Shown: piece after piece, positions 42,697 through 51,715 of the stretch
Position numbering within the stretch: position 1 is the first letter of the stretch
Layout: every line of letters begins with the position of its first letter
Source of the DNA: Clostridia bacterium
GTDB taxonomy: Bacteria; Bacillota; Clostridia; Christensenellales; Aristaeellaceae
Direction: 5' to 3'
DNA: 64,000 nt
Assembly (NCBI GenBank): GCA_017509255.1
Contig: JAFWQA010000013.1
Span: 1 to 64,000, forward strand
Program-made: the position numbers and the translations under genes
Notes under the pieces: generated by a model
What the model saw: only the letters and a program-made list of their open reading frames with translations
Told to the model about the DNA's origin: nothing
Database searches by the model: none

Positions 42697-43962
42697 ATGG
42701 CATGTCTGGCGATCGATATCGGCGCGTCCTCCGGAAGGCATATTATCGGCCGGGAGGTCAACGGTGAGCTGAAGACGGAAGAGGTATACCGTTTTCCCAA
42801 CGGGGTGACCGAAAAGGACGGGCACCTGGTATGGGATACGGAAGCACTGCTGGAGCACGTGAAGACGGGCATCGCGAAGGCAAAGGAATGCTGCCCGGAG
42901 CTGGAAAGCCTGTCCGTGGACACCTGGGGCGTGGACTATGTGCTGATGCGCGGGGAGGAGTCCGTGCTGCCCTGTTACGCCTATCGGGACAGCCGCACGG
43001 AGGAATCCGCGGCAAAGCTGCACGAGCGGGTGCCCTTTGAGGAGCTGTACCGCCGTACGGGCATCCAGTATCAGCCGTTCAACACGGTCTATCAGCTGTA
43101 CGCGGACCTGCTGGCCGGCCGGCTGGAGGGCGTGACGGATTTCCTGATGCTGCCCTGCTGGCTGATGTACCGGCTGTGCGGCAAGAAGGTGCACGAGTAT
43201 ACCAACGCCACGACCGGCGGGCTGGTGAGCGCGGCGACCGGCGAATACGACCTGGAGCTGATCCGGAGGATCGGGCTGCCGGAGAAGCTGTTTCCGAAGC
43301 TGAGCAGGCCCGGCGAGATCCTCGGGGAATATGAGGGCATCAAGGTCATGTTCTGCGCGACCCACGACACGGGCAGCGCGGTGGAGGGCATCCCGATGAC
43401 GGAGAACGCGCCGTATATATCCTCCGGCACCTGGTCCCTGCTGGGCGTGAAAACTGAGAAGCCGCTGACGGACGCGGAAAGCCGGAAGGGCAACTGGTCC
43501 AACGAGGGCGGCGTCGGCTACAACCGGTATCAGAAGAACATCATGGGCATGTGGCTGGTGAACCGCCTGCGGGAGGAGCTGTGCCCGGGCAAGCCCTTCG
43601 GCGAGATCACGGCGGAGGCGGAAGCCGACGGGTTTGACGGCCTGGTGGACGCGAACGACCCGGCATTCCTCTCCCCGAAGAGCATGAAGGAGGCTTTTGA
43701 CGCGAAGCTGGCGGTGAAGCCGGAAAACGCGGCAGGCTATTTCCGCTGCGCATACCGCAGCCTGGCGGAAAGCTACAGGACCGCCCTGGAGGAGCTGGAA
43801 AAGAACACCGGCAGGAAATATGAGTCCCTGTACATCGTCGGGGGAGGCGCGAAGAACGCTTTCCTGAACGGTCTGACCGAAAGGGCAACCGGGAAAAAGG
43901 TGATCGCCTTGCCGATCGAAGCGACGGCGCTGGGCAATCTGCGGCAGCAGCTCGGCCGATAA
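42697..43962 (+). CDS. rhaB: rhamnulokinase, shortened at the C terminus
   Basis: The 421-residue FGGY kinase has the N-terminal phosphate loop DIGASSGRHIIG, SVDTWGVDYVLM, SSGTWSLLGV and the C-terminal YIVGGGAKN segment. It phosphorylates L-rhamnulose. Known RhaB proteins are about 470-490 residues and continue well beyond EATALGN; this one ends 9 residues later (LRQQLGR, stop), immediately before the operon terminator. The last helices appear to be missing. Whether the enzyme is still active is uncertain. Confidence 0.92.
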   Translation: MACLAIDIGASSGRHIIGREVNGELKTEEVYRFPNGVTEKDGHLVWDTEALLEHVKTGIAKAKECCPELESLSVDTWGVDYVLMRGEESVLPCYAYRDSRTEESAAKLHERVPFEELYRRTGIQYQPFNTVYQLYADLLAGRLEGVTDFLMLPCWLMYRLCGKKVHEYTNATTGGLVSAATGEYDLELIRRIGLPEKLFPKLSRPGEILGEYEGIKVMFCATHDTGSAVEGIPMTENAPYISSGTWSLLGVKTEKPLTDAESRKGNWSNEGGVGYNRYQKNIMGMWLVNRLREELCPGKPFGEITAEAEADGFDGLVDANDPAFLSPKSMKEAFDAKLAVKPENAAGYFRCAYRSLAESYRTALEELEKNTGRKYESLYIVGGGAKNAFLNGLTERATGKKVIALPIEATALGNLRQQLGR

Positions 43963-43974
43963 AGAAAGAAAAAC

Positions 43975-44007
43975 AGCGGCGCCTTTCCGAAGAGGGAAGG
44001 CGCCGCT
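43975..44007 (+). terminator. terminator of the 13-gene rhamnose/RG-I operon
   Basis: AGCGGCGCCTTTCC pairs with GGGAAGGCGCCGCT (one T-G pair) around a 5-base loop and is followed by GCATTTT. It closes the operon 12 bases after the rhaB stop. Confidence 0.8.
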
Positions 44008-44079
44008 GCATTTTATGAACGGAAGGCTTTATCCGCGGCTTTTTGTCTGTTTGCCGGGGCATGGGTCCGGCAGCGGTTC

Positions 44080-44108
44080 TTGCTTCTCAGCGTGGACATG
44101 TGTACAAT
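44080..44108 (+). promoter_or_regulatory. promoter of the SPL-like radical SAM gene
   Basis: TTGCTT (44080-44085), 17 bases and TACAAT (44103-44108) precede GTG 44130. Confidence 0.55.
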
Positions 44109-44129
44109 CAGGGGAGAGGAGGGAGAAAC

Positions 44130-45008
44130 GTGCATTTCGTCGAAGCCAAAGGGATCCTGAACGGGAATAACGGCATGCAGGGAATGAATATCTATCGCGG
44201 CTGCAGCCACGGCTGCATCTACTGCGACAGCCGGAGCCTGTGCTATCATTTCACGCACCCGTTTGAGGATATCGAGGTCAAGAGGAATGCCCCCGAGCTG
44301 CTGGAAAAAGCCTTGAGATCCAAAAAGAAAAAGTGCATGATCGGCACCGGCTCCATGTCCGATCCCTATATGCACTGCGAGGAGCAGCTGAAGCTGACGA
44401 GAAGCTGCCTGGAGGTCATTCGGAAATACGGCTTCGGCGTGACGGTGCAGACGAAATCGGACAGGATCCTGAGGGATATCGATCTGCTGGACGATATCAA
44501 CCGGAAGGCCAAATGCGTGGTGCAGATGACGCTGACGACCTGGGACGACACCCTTTGCGGCATTGTGGAGCCGAACGTGTGCAGCACAAAAAGGCGGGTC
44601 GAGGTCCTGGAACGCATGCGGGAGCGCGGCATCCCGACCGTTGTATGGCTGACGCCGGTGCTGCCGTTTATCAACGATACGGAGGAAAACATCCGGGAGA
44701 TCCTGGACGCGTGCGTCCGGACGGGAGTCAGAGGCATCATCACCTTCGGCATGGGGATGACGCTGCGGGAGGGCGACCGGGAATACTATTACGCAGCGCT
44801 GGACCGGCATTTTCCGGGACTGAAGGAGAAGTACATCCGGCAGTACGGAAACGCCTATGAGCTGCCCAGCCCCCGGGGAAAGGAGCTGCTGGCGCGCCTG
44901 CGGAAAGCGTGCCGGGAGAACGGCATACTGTACACGCCGGAGGACTGCTTCGCGTACCTCAATGAGCTGCCGGAACGGCAGCGGCAGGTGAGCATGTTTG
45001 ACCCGTGA
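44130..45008 (+). CDS. spore-photolyase-like (SPL/Rv2578c-type) radical SAM protein
   Basis: The 292-residue protein has CSHGCIYCDSRS, the CxxxCxxC cluster motif, in the frame MNIYRGC typical of the SPL/Rv2578c group, followed by MIGTGSMSDPYMHCEE and TKSDRILRDIDLL. Members are often annotated as DNA repair photolyases, but most are uncharacterised. The start GTG 44130 has GGAGGGAG just upstream; an earlier start at 44043 lies before the promoter and is rejected. It is likely co-transcribed with the cyclase gene. Confidence 0.87.
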   Translation: MHFVEAKGILNGNNGMQGMNIYRGCSHGCIYCDSRSLCYHFTHPFEDIEVKRNAPELLEKALRSKKKKCMIGTGSMSDPYMHCEEQLKLTRSCLEVIRKYGFGVTVQTKSDRILRDIDLLDDINRKAKCVVQMTLTTWDDTLCGIVEPNVCSTKRRVEVLERMRERGIPTVVWLTPVLPFINDTEENIREILDACVRTGVRGIITFGMGMTLREGDREYYYAALDRHFPGLKEKYIRQYGNAYELPSPRGKELLARLRKACRENGILYTPEDCFAYLNELPERQRQVSMFDP

Positions 45009-45029
45009 GAGCAGCAAAGGAGAAAAGCG

Positions 45030-45632
45030 ATGAAGATCTATGACATTTCCCAGGAGGTATTCGGCTGCGAGGTTTACCCGGGAGACCCCTCCCCGGAGAA
45101 ATACGCGCTGAAACGGATGAGCGAGGGAGCGATGTATAATCTGACGGCGTTCCGGATGTGCGCGCACAACGGGACACACGTGGACGCGCCGTTTCATTTT
45201 TACCGGGACGGGAAAACCGTCGATCAGACGGAGCTTGAGCGGTATATCGGCCCGGCGTACGTCGCGGAGCAGGAAGGGGACATTACGGCGCAGGACGCCG
45301 CGGCCGTCCTGAAAAAAGCGCGCGCGGCGGACCGCGGGGCGGCGGAAAGGATCCTGGTCAAAGGCAGGGCCGTGCTGACGGCGGACGCGGCCCGGGTCTT
45401 CGCGGAGACCGGGGTCCTGCTGTACGGGAACGAATCCCAGTCCGTGGGCCCGGTGGACGCGCCGGCGGAGGTCCACCGGATCCTGCTCGGGGCGGAGACG
45501 GCGCTGCTGGAGGGCATCCGCCTGGGAGAAGTGCCCGAGGGCGTATATTTCCTGAACGCAGCGCCCGTCAATCTCAGCGGAGCGGACGGCGCGCCGTGCA
45601 GGGCGGTGCTTGTGGACATGGAAAAGAAATGA
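45030..45632 (+). CDS. cyclase family protein (arylformamidase/KynB-like fold)
   Basis: The 200-residue protein contains HNGTHVDAPFHF, the HxGTHxDxPxHF metal motif of the cyclase family, and the opening MKIYDISQEVFGCEVYPGDP. Members include kynurenine formamidase and other Zn- or Mn-dependent hydrolases. No tryptophan pathway gene is nearby, so the substrate is open. It ends 13 bases from the convergent sbcC with no clear terminator. Confidence 0.86.
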   Translation: MKIYDISQEVFGCEVYPGDPSPEKYALKRMSEGAMYNLTAFRMCAHNGTHVDAPFHFYRDGKTVDQTELERYIGPAYVAEQEGDITAQDAAAVLKKARAADRGAAERILVKGRAVLTADAARVFAETGVLLYGNESQSVGPVDAPAEVHRILLGAETALLEGIRLGEVPEGVYFLNAAPVNLSGADGAPCRAVLVDMEKK

Positions 45633-45645
45633 AAACGGAAACCCT

Positions 45646-48327
45646 TTATTCCACGGACAGCGTGCTGCCCGTGGTCATATTTTTGCGGACTTCTATATGC
45701 ACGGGGATCTCGCCCCGCAGGGAGTCAATGTGGGAAATGACGCCGACCATGCCGTGACTCATGCGCACGGTCTGCAGCATCTGCATCGCGTCCCCGATGG
45801 AATCGTCGTCCAGGGAACCGAAGCCCTCATCCACAAAAATGGCCTCGACACGGATGCCGTGAGCCTGGGCTTGCATGACGGTGTTCAGGCCGATGGCCAG
45901 CGCCAGGGAGACGAGGAACTTTTCCCCGCCGGAAAGGGATTTGACGCTGCGCTCGCTGCCGGTCCTGGCATCGAGAACGTTCAGCTCCAGACCCGCCTTT
46001 CGCCGGGAACCGCTGGCAGTATCGGAGCGGCGGAGCTGATACCGGCCGCCGTGTACCTTTTCCAGCAGCTGATTGGCCTGCCGGATCACGGTATCGAGCA
46101 TGGCAGCCAGCACATAGCGGTGCAGGTTGATGCCGCTGCTGTTATCCAGCTGGCGGACGAAATTCGTCCGGCGGGACCAGTCCCGCTCTTCTTTCTGCAG
46201 CTCCGCCAGTTCCTTTTTCAGCGCTGCTTGCAGGGCTTTCAGCTTGTCCGCGAGATCCGTCGTCTGGGTGAGGGCGGTGAGGGAGCTGTCCCGCGCCTGC
46301 TGGGCGGCTTTCAGCTCTTCCGTGAGCGCGTTCATATCCGGCCGGGTCTTGCCGGCGGCTGCTTCCGCCTGCTGCTTCAGCTCCGTTTCCGCGTGGGCCA
46401 GGGCGGCGCGGTACTGCTCCGTTTCCCGGCGAAGCGCCTCCAGCGCGTCGGCGTCCGTCAGGGCGGAGGTGAAGCCTTCTTCCGTTTCAAAGCCGCCGGC
46501 GTTCAGCCGCGCAGCCCACTGTTGCTCCGCGGTTTCCAGAGAAGTCCGGTCCTCTTCCGCCAGCTTCGCGGCGGCGTCCGCCTCTCCCTTTGCCAGATTC
46601 ATGGCCTGCGCGCTTTCATCCAGCGCTTTTTTCAGGGAGATCTCCTTTTCCTCAAAGGCCTCGACGGCTTTTGTAAAGCGGCCGATCTCATGCTCCAGCG
46701 CGGAGGAATCGGCAATCCCTTCGATCAGGTGCTCTTTGTCGGCGCTGAGCAGCTGCTGAATGCTGTCCTGACCGGCCTGCGCTTTTGCCAGGATCTCGCC
46801 GGCGGAGCGGAGGCTGTCCTGCGCCTTCCGATAGTCCTCCGTGGCGGCGGTGTACTTCTTCCGCGCGTTTTCCTGCGCTTTGCGGGCAGCGTCCATCTGC
46901 GCGTCGGAAACATGCTCCGCCGGGACGTCGGCCGGGCGCGGATGAGACGTACTGCCGCACACGGGGCAGGGCTTTCCCTCCATCAGCTCCTGAGCAAGCC
47001 GTCCCGCGGTGCCGGCGACGTAACGGGTCCAGAGAGCCTCTGAAGCCTCGTCCGCTTCCCCGCTTTTTTCCAGCGCGTCCGCCTGGGCTTTCTCCGCCCC
47101 GGAGAAAAGCGCTTCCGCTTTTTCACCGGCGGCCTTCGCCTGCTTCAGGGCTTCCCCGGCCGCAGCGGCAGCCATGACATGTTCAGAATAGGTTTTGTAT
47201 GCGCCGCGCGCATTCTCCAGCTGCAGGACGTATTTTTTGCCGTTCTCGCAGGTCTGCCGCTTTGCGTCATGCTCTTTCCAGTTTTTGTCCGCCAGTGCCT
47301 GCGCGGCCTCCGCGGCCTCTGCCGCCGCGCGGGCCTTTCCCGCGGCAGCCAGGTGAAGGGCGCAGTCGGCCCTCCGGCGGCGCACAGCCTCCCAGGGTGA
47401 ACGGAGATTCTCCGCCAGCAGGGATACGCGCAGATCCTCTTCCTTCTTCCGGAAGCCGTCCCGGCGGTCTTCCAGATCCTTCAGCGCCTGACGGCGCCGG
47501 TCCAGGAGCTCAAAGACCTGTATATCGGCGGAAGCCGCCTGATAGCGTTTGTTTGTTTCCGTATAGACGTCAGCGGCCTTGCGGCTCTCCGTTTCCAGAG
47601 CGGGGATCCCCTGCTCGGTCTCCAGACGCTTCTGCTCCAGCTCCTGCTCATTTCCGCAGCTGTAGACGCTGAGCCGGCCGGCGATCTGATCCTTCTTTTC
47701 CGTGATCTTCCGCGCCTGAACAGACAGCTCCGTCTTCATCCTTTCCACGGCGTTCCGCCAGGAATCGGCCGCGAACAGGGTGGAGAGGATCTTTTCCTTT
47801 TCATTGGAATCCGAGGTGAGAAGCTGCTCAAACCTGCCCTGGGGCAGGATGATGATCTGGCGGAACTGATCGGCATCCAGGCCGATCAGTTTTTTTGCCT
47901 CAGCGGTGACGTTCGAGTCCGTCGGGTTGGACAGAACGGGCTCCCAGGCACTGCCGTTCCACCGGTCAAACCGGGAGGACGCGTCAAAGCCGGCGGCCCG
48001 CGGCCGGGGCTTCAGCGTCCGGCGGAACAGGAAACGTGCCCCGTTCTTTTCCAGTTCCAGCTCCACAAAGGTCTGCGTTTTTTTATCGTTTTCATTCAGG
48101 AAACGGGAACGCATGGATTCAAAGCTGCCCTTGCCCGGGTCGGTGCTGATGCCGCTGGACGAGGTGTTGTAAAGTGCATAGCACATGGCATCCAGCAGAG
48201 TGGTCTTTCCCGCGCCGGTGTCCCCGCTGATCAGGAAAAGACCGTCCCGGCCGACCTCGCGCAGGTCGATCTCCACATGTCCGGGGAAGGCGCCGAAGCC
48301 CTGAAAGGCGATCCGAACCGGTTTCAT
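45646..48327 (-). CDS. sbcC: exonuclease SbcCD, ATPase subunit
   Basis: The 893-residue SMC-like protein has Walker A GDTGAGKTTLLD near residue 35, long coiled-coil arms, a zinc hook CPVCGS at about residue 450, and C-terminal signature SLSGGEKFLVSLALAIGL with Walker B AIFVDEGFGSLD. With SbcD it cuts DNA hairpins, double-strand ends and protein-blocked ends. The start overlaps the sbcD stop by four bases. It is somewhat shorter than E. coli SbcC, as is normal in Firmicutes. Confidence 0.96.
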   Translation of the reverse strand: MKPVRIAFQGFGAFPGHVEIDLREVGRDGLFLISGDTGAGKTTLLDAMCYALYNTSSSGISTDPGKGSFESMRSRFLNENDKKTQTFVELELEKNGARFLFRRTLKPRPRAAGFDASSRFDRWNGSAWEPVLSNPTDSNVTAEAKKLIGLDADQFRQIIILPQGRFEQLLTSDSNEKEKILSTLFAADSWRNAVERMKTELSVQARKITEKKDQIAGRLSVYSCGNEQELEQKRLETEQGIPALETESRKAADVYTETNKRYQAASADIQVFELLDRRRQALKDLEDRRDGFRKKEEDLRVSLLAENLRSPWEAVRRRRADCALHLAAAGKARAAAEAAEAAQALADKNWKEHDAKRQTCENGKKYVLQLENARGAYKTYSEHVMAAAAAGEALKQAKAAGEKAEALFSGAEKAQADALEKSGEADEASEALWTRYVAGTAGRLAQELMEGKPCPVCGSTSHPRPADVPAEHVSDAQMDAARKAQENARKKYTAATEDYRKAQDSLRSAGEILAKAQAGQDSIQQLLSADKEHLIEGIADSSALEHEIGRFTKAVEAFEEKEISLKKALDESAQAMNLAKGEADAAAKLAEEDRTSLETAEQQWAARLNAGGFETEEGFTSALTDADALEALRRETEQYRAALAHAETELKQQAEAAAGKTRPDMNALTEELKAAQQARDSSLTALTQTTDLADKLKALQAALKKELAELQKEERDWSRRTNFVRQLDNSSGINLHRYVLAAMLDTVIRQANQLLEKVHGGRYQLRRSDTASGSRRKAGLELNVLDARTGSERSVKSLSGGEKFLVSLALAIGLNTVMQAQAHGIRVEAIFVDEGFGSLDDDSIGDAMQMLQTVRMSHGMVGVISHIDSLRGEIPVHIEVRKNMTTGSTLSVE

Positions 48328-49478
48328 CTGCTTTCCTCCTTTTCCGCAAGCTCCAGCGCGGCGATAAACTGATCCGCCAGGTCATCCTCCAGCTCCGCGC
48401 CGTAGACGTCCTTCAGGTAGCTGCCGAGGATCTGCCTGGGTGAGAGCGTACGGACGTCCTCGGAGGAGAGCGAGGTGGAGACGCCTTCGCCGAGGGGCTT
48501 CATCCCGTAGAACTCCATCAGGAGAGGGAAGCGCTCCGTCATTTCGTTCAGCAGTTCCATGCCGGCCACCCGGTCGGTCAGCTCCAGCCGGAGGTAGGTG
48601 TTATCCAGATCTGTCCGGGACAGGGCTTCCTCATGGCTGCACTGCAGGGACAGCCGCTCATGAAGCTGAGCAAGCGGCTCGAAGCGGAGACTGTCATCCT
48701 CCGTGTCATAGATCCATACGCCCTTCTGCTGCTTTTCCTCCCGGCCGAAGGAGTATTTGACGGGTGAACCGGCGTAGCAGACCCCGGGGGCCAGCTGCTG
48801 GGGCTTGTGGATGTGGCCCAGCGCGACATAATCAAAGCCCGCGAACAGCTCCGGACGGATCGAGGAGCTGCCGCCAATGACGTGACCGTCCTCCCCGGCG
48901 CTGTTGGCCGCGGTGCGGTCGGATTCGGACAGCTCAGCGCCGGACACGGAAAGATGAGCCATCAGGATGTGCTTTTTGCCCGGATCCCAGCCGGCGCGGA
49001 TGTGATCCAGCACGGCGGAAACGGCCTCTGTCATCGTCCGGATCCCTTCATTTTCCAGAACCGCGGCAGCCTCTCCCGGCTGAAAGAAGGGGAGGGCATA
49101 GACCTCTGTTTTGCCGTCGCCGAGGGCGATCGGTTCCAGAGAGCTGCCCAGCCGGCCCCGGACATAAAGACCCGCTTTTTCCAGCAGCTCGTCACAGGCG
49201 GTCAGCAGGTCGGGACTGTCATGGTTGCCGGCGGTCACCACAAAGGTCTTTCCCAGCCGGCTGCAGATCTCCACAGCCGCCCGGGTATACAGCTTCATGG
49301 CGTCCCCGCCGACCTTGCCGGAGTCATAGATATCCCCGGCGCAGAGCACGGCGTCAATGTTTTCCCGTTCGATGATCCGGCTCAGCTGCTCCAGAAAGAA
49401 AACCTGGTCCCGCTCATAGCTGTCAATGACCGGGGCTTTCTTGCCGAAATGCCAGTCCGACGTGTGAAGGATCCTCAT
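48324..49478 (-). CDS. sbcD: exonuclease SbcCD, nuclease subunit
   Basis: The 384-residue metallophosphoesterase has the Mre11-type motifs: HTSDWHFGK, CAGDIYDSG, TAGNHDS, LMAHLSVSG and LGHIHKPQ, followed by the capping domain. It supplies the Mn-dependent nuclease activity of SbcCD. It is the first gene of the sbcDC operon and is led by a consensus promoter. Confidence 0.96.
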   Translation of the reverse strand: MRILHTSDWHFGKKAPVIDSYERDQVFFLEQLSRIIERENIDAVLCAGDIYDSGKVGGDAMKLYTRAAVEICSRLGKTFVVTAGNHDSPDLLTACDELLEKAGLYVRGRLGSSLEPIALGDGKTEVYALPFFQPGEAAAVLENEGIRTMTEAVSAVLDHIRAGWDPGKKHILMAHLSVSGAELSESDRTAANSAGEDGHVIGGSSSIRPELFAGFDYVALGHIHKPQQLAPGVCYAGSPVKYSFGREEKQQKGVWIYDTEDDSLRFEPLAQLHERLSLQCSHEEALSRTDLDNTYLRLELTDRVAGMELLNEMTERFPLLMEFYGMKPLGEGVSTSLSSEDVRTLSPRQILGSYLKDVYGAELEDDLADQFIAALELAEKEESR

Positions 49479-49562
49479 AAAATACCCGCTTTCTTCTGAC
49501 AGGTGTATCTGTCATATTCGCGATTTTTGAGCCTGCCGCGGCAGGACGGATCTACTGCCCCT

Positions 49563-49592
49563 ATTATACTGAACCCGGAAAGCTCAAGTCAA
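49563..49592 (-). promoter_or_regulatory. promoter of sbcDC
   Basis: On the minus strand TTGACT (49592-49587), 18 bases and TATAAT (49568-49563) precede sbcD by about 85 bases. Confidence 0.7.
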
Positions 49593-49616
49593 TTGCGGAA
49601 CGCGGGCCCGGGAAAA

Positions 49617-49649
49617 CAAAAAACCGGGACCGGTACGGACCGGCCCCGG
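49617..49649 (-). terminator. terminator of the Bce-type operon
   Basis: On the minus strand an 11-base stem (ACCGGTCCCGG with its partner, one G-T pair) around CCGT is followed by TTTTTTGTTTT. It ends the permease transcript 20 bases after its stop codon. Confidence 0.85.
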
Positions 49650-49669
49650 ATGGATCGGGTGCATATATT

Positions 49670-51715
49670 TCAGGCGGCTTTTCCGTCAGAGCTGCTGACA
49701 AGGTCGTAGTAGCTGTGGGCAGTGGCCTTATAGATCAGCGCGTAGAAGACGGAAAAGAGGACAAAGGCGGCGGCGGTGACAATGAGGACAAAGGACAGGC
49801 TGTTGAGATTGAACAGGGTCAGAAGCTTCCAGAGCACCGGGAAGGCAAAGGCCAGATGCAGGCCCGCGAAGAACAGGGGAGCAAAGAAGACGGTCACGAT
49901 CTGGGAGTTGATGGTTTTGCGGATGTCCTTTTTTGTCATACCCACATTGCGCATGACGGTGAAGCGCTTCTGATCCTCATAGCCCTCGGAGACTTGCTTG
50001 TAGTAAATGATCACCGCGGCGGCGAAGATAAACAGAACGGAGAGCACAATGCCCAGGAAGAACAGGCCGCCGTACATGGAGAGGAATTCATCCCGCTCGA
50101 GCGGTTTGCAGCCTGCCGAAAGGGAAAGAGCGACGCCACCGTTACGAAGATAATGGGTCTGAAAGATCATATCCCGCTGACGGACAAACACCTTCCCGGT
50201 CAGTTCCCGATCGGCAGGAGAATCGTAGCTGAAGCTGTGCTTCAGGAGCATGATGGCGGTTCCGTTGCCTATCCGCGCCGAGGCCAGGGGACGGAGCTCT
50301 TCCAGCGACTGGACCACAAGGATCAGCACCGGAGCGATGTTTTCTCCCGCATCCGGAATACTGATGAACCGTTCCGCGCGGCCGGCGATCTTCAGCGTGA
50401 GGCCGCTGACGGAGAGGGTGTCATGCGCATAATCGCAGCGGTAAGGGTAAACCAGCGCTTCCCCGGCAGCCGGATGAGCGTCCGCGCCGGTGACCCGGTT
50501 ATACTCGTCCGCTCCGACAAAGACCAGCTGGCGGATGCGGTTGAAGTCCGCGGCGAAGACGGAGGTGTAATCCGGGTTCAGGCTGCTGCCGTCCAGCTGG
50601 CCGAAAATCTCCGCAAAGGTATAAGCCGTTTGGTTCTGCGGCTCCAGCTGATACTCCGCGGCTACGGCAGCCAGGTCCTCATGCAGGCGGGCGATACCGG
50701 AGCCGTCCAGCGCCGTATCCAGATCCTTCAGCTGAACGGTGAATTGCGTATCCCGGGGATACTGCGAATTGAGGGCGTCCTCCGATCCGAAATAAAGGCT
50801 GGAGGTGGAGGAGATCATGACCAGCACCATGGTCGCCAGGATGCAGACGGAGGCCAGGCCGGCCCCGTTGCGCTTCATGCGGTAGGCCATGTTGGAGACG
50901 GAAACAAAGTGATGCTTCTGATAGTAATACTTTTTATTCTTTTGCAGAAGCCGGCACAGGGCAACCGAACCGGACATGAACAGGAGATAGGTGGCAGCGA
51001 TGACCAGCAGCACGGCAATGAAGAAATAATTGAGCGCGGTGATCGGATTCTGAATAGAAACGGACATCCAGTAGGCCGTGCCCAGCAGGATCGCGCCGGC
51101 CAGCGCAAATACCCAGTTTGCCTTTGGGGGCTTCTCGCCGACGTTCTCGCTTCTGAGCAGCTCCAGCGGATTACTCCGGCAGACCTGGATCAGGGACTTG
51201 ACGGCCAGCAGCGCAAAGATGGCGCCGAAGAGGATCAGGCAGGAAACCGCAGACTGCGCGGAAAAGGTGAAGCGGTAGCTGATCTCCGCCCGGATCATGT
51301 TCAGCAGGCCCAGCTCCGCCAGCTTGGATAAAAGGATACCGAGCACGAGGCCGGCCGCAAGGCTGATGCCGGAGGAGATCAGGGATTCCCACAGGATGAT
51401 CCGGCCGATCCCGCCGCGGCTCATGCCCAGAACGCTGTAGAGGCCGAATTCGCGGTAGCGGCGGCGGACCAGGAAGGAGTTCGTGTAGAACAGGAACAGG
51501 ACGGCAAAGACCGCAATGACCCATTTGCCCAGGGGGAGGATGACAAAAAGCGTGGCTCCGCCCTCTATTTCCTTCAGGAGCGGGGAAACAGACAGGGACT
51601 GCATGATGTACCACATCAGCACTGTGCCCGTGCAGGAAAGCAGATAGGGCAGGTAGAGCTGGCGGTTTTTCCGGATCCCGTCGGCGGCGAGCCGGGGATA
51701 AAAGGCTTTTTTCAT
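49670..51715 (-). CDS. BceB-type ABC transporter permease (FtsX-like)
   Basis: The 681-residue protein has ten predicted helices and a large external domain of about 200 residues between helices 7 and 8, the layout of BceB permeases. The first FtsX block reads LVRRRYREFGLYSVLGMSRGGIGRIILWE, with a second RFTVMRNVGMTKKDIRKTINSQ. It acts with the ATPase encoded upstream in protection against, and sensing of, cell-wall-active peptide antibiotics. The start codon overlaps the upstream stop. Confidence 0.93.
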   Translation of the reverse strand: MKKAFYPRLAADGIRKNRQLYLPYLLSCTGTVLMWYIMQSLSVSPLLKEIEGGATLFVILPLGKWVIAVFAVLFLFYTNSFLVRRRYREFGLYSVLGMSRGGIGRIILWESLISSGISLAAGLVLGILLSKLAELGLLNMIRAEISYRFTFSAQSAVSCLILFGAIFALLAVKSLIQVCRSNPLELLRSENVGEKPPKANWVFALAGAILLGTAYWMSVSIQNPITALNYFFIAVLLVIAATYLLFMSGSVALCRLLQKNKKYYYQKHHFVSVSNMAYRMKRNGAGLASVCILATMVLVMISSTSSLYFGSEDALNSQYPRDTQFTVQLKDLDTALDGSGIARLHEDLAAVAAEYQLEPQNQTAYTFAEIFGQLDGSSLNPDYTSVFAADFNRIRQLVFVGADEYNRVTGADAHPAAGEALVYPYRCDYAHDTLSVSGLTLKIAGRAERFISIPDAGENIAPVLILVVQSLEELRPLASARIGNGTAIMLLKHSFSYDSPADRELTGKVFVRQRDMIFQTHYLRNGGVALSLSAGCKPLERDEFLSMYGGLFFLGIVLSVLFIFAAAVIIYYKQVSEGYEDQKRFTVMRNVGMTKKDIRKTINSQIVTVFFAPLFFAGLHLAFAFPVLWKLLTLFNLNSLSFVLIVTAAAFVLFSVFYALIYKATAHSYYDLVSSSDGKAA

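Noticed and set aside
43901-43962. Frameshift at the end of rhaB
   Set aside because: I looked for a continuation in the other frames; the next bases run straight into the operon terminator, so a deletion explains the short end better.
45646-49478. sbcDC as part of a defence island with the TIR protein
   Set aside because: SbcCD is a housekeeping repair complex with its own promoter, and 12 kb of unrelated genes separate it from the TIR gene.
49715-51331. A 538-codon plus-strand frame opposite the Bce permease
   Set aside because: It has repetitive Gly/Asp/His/Gln text and no domain; the permease on the other strand is certain.
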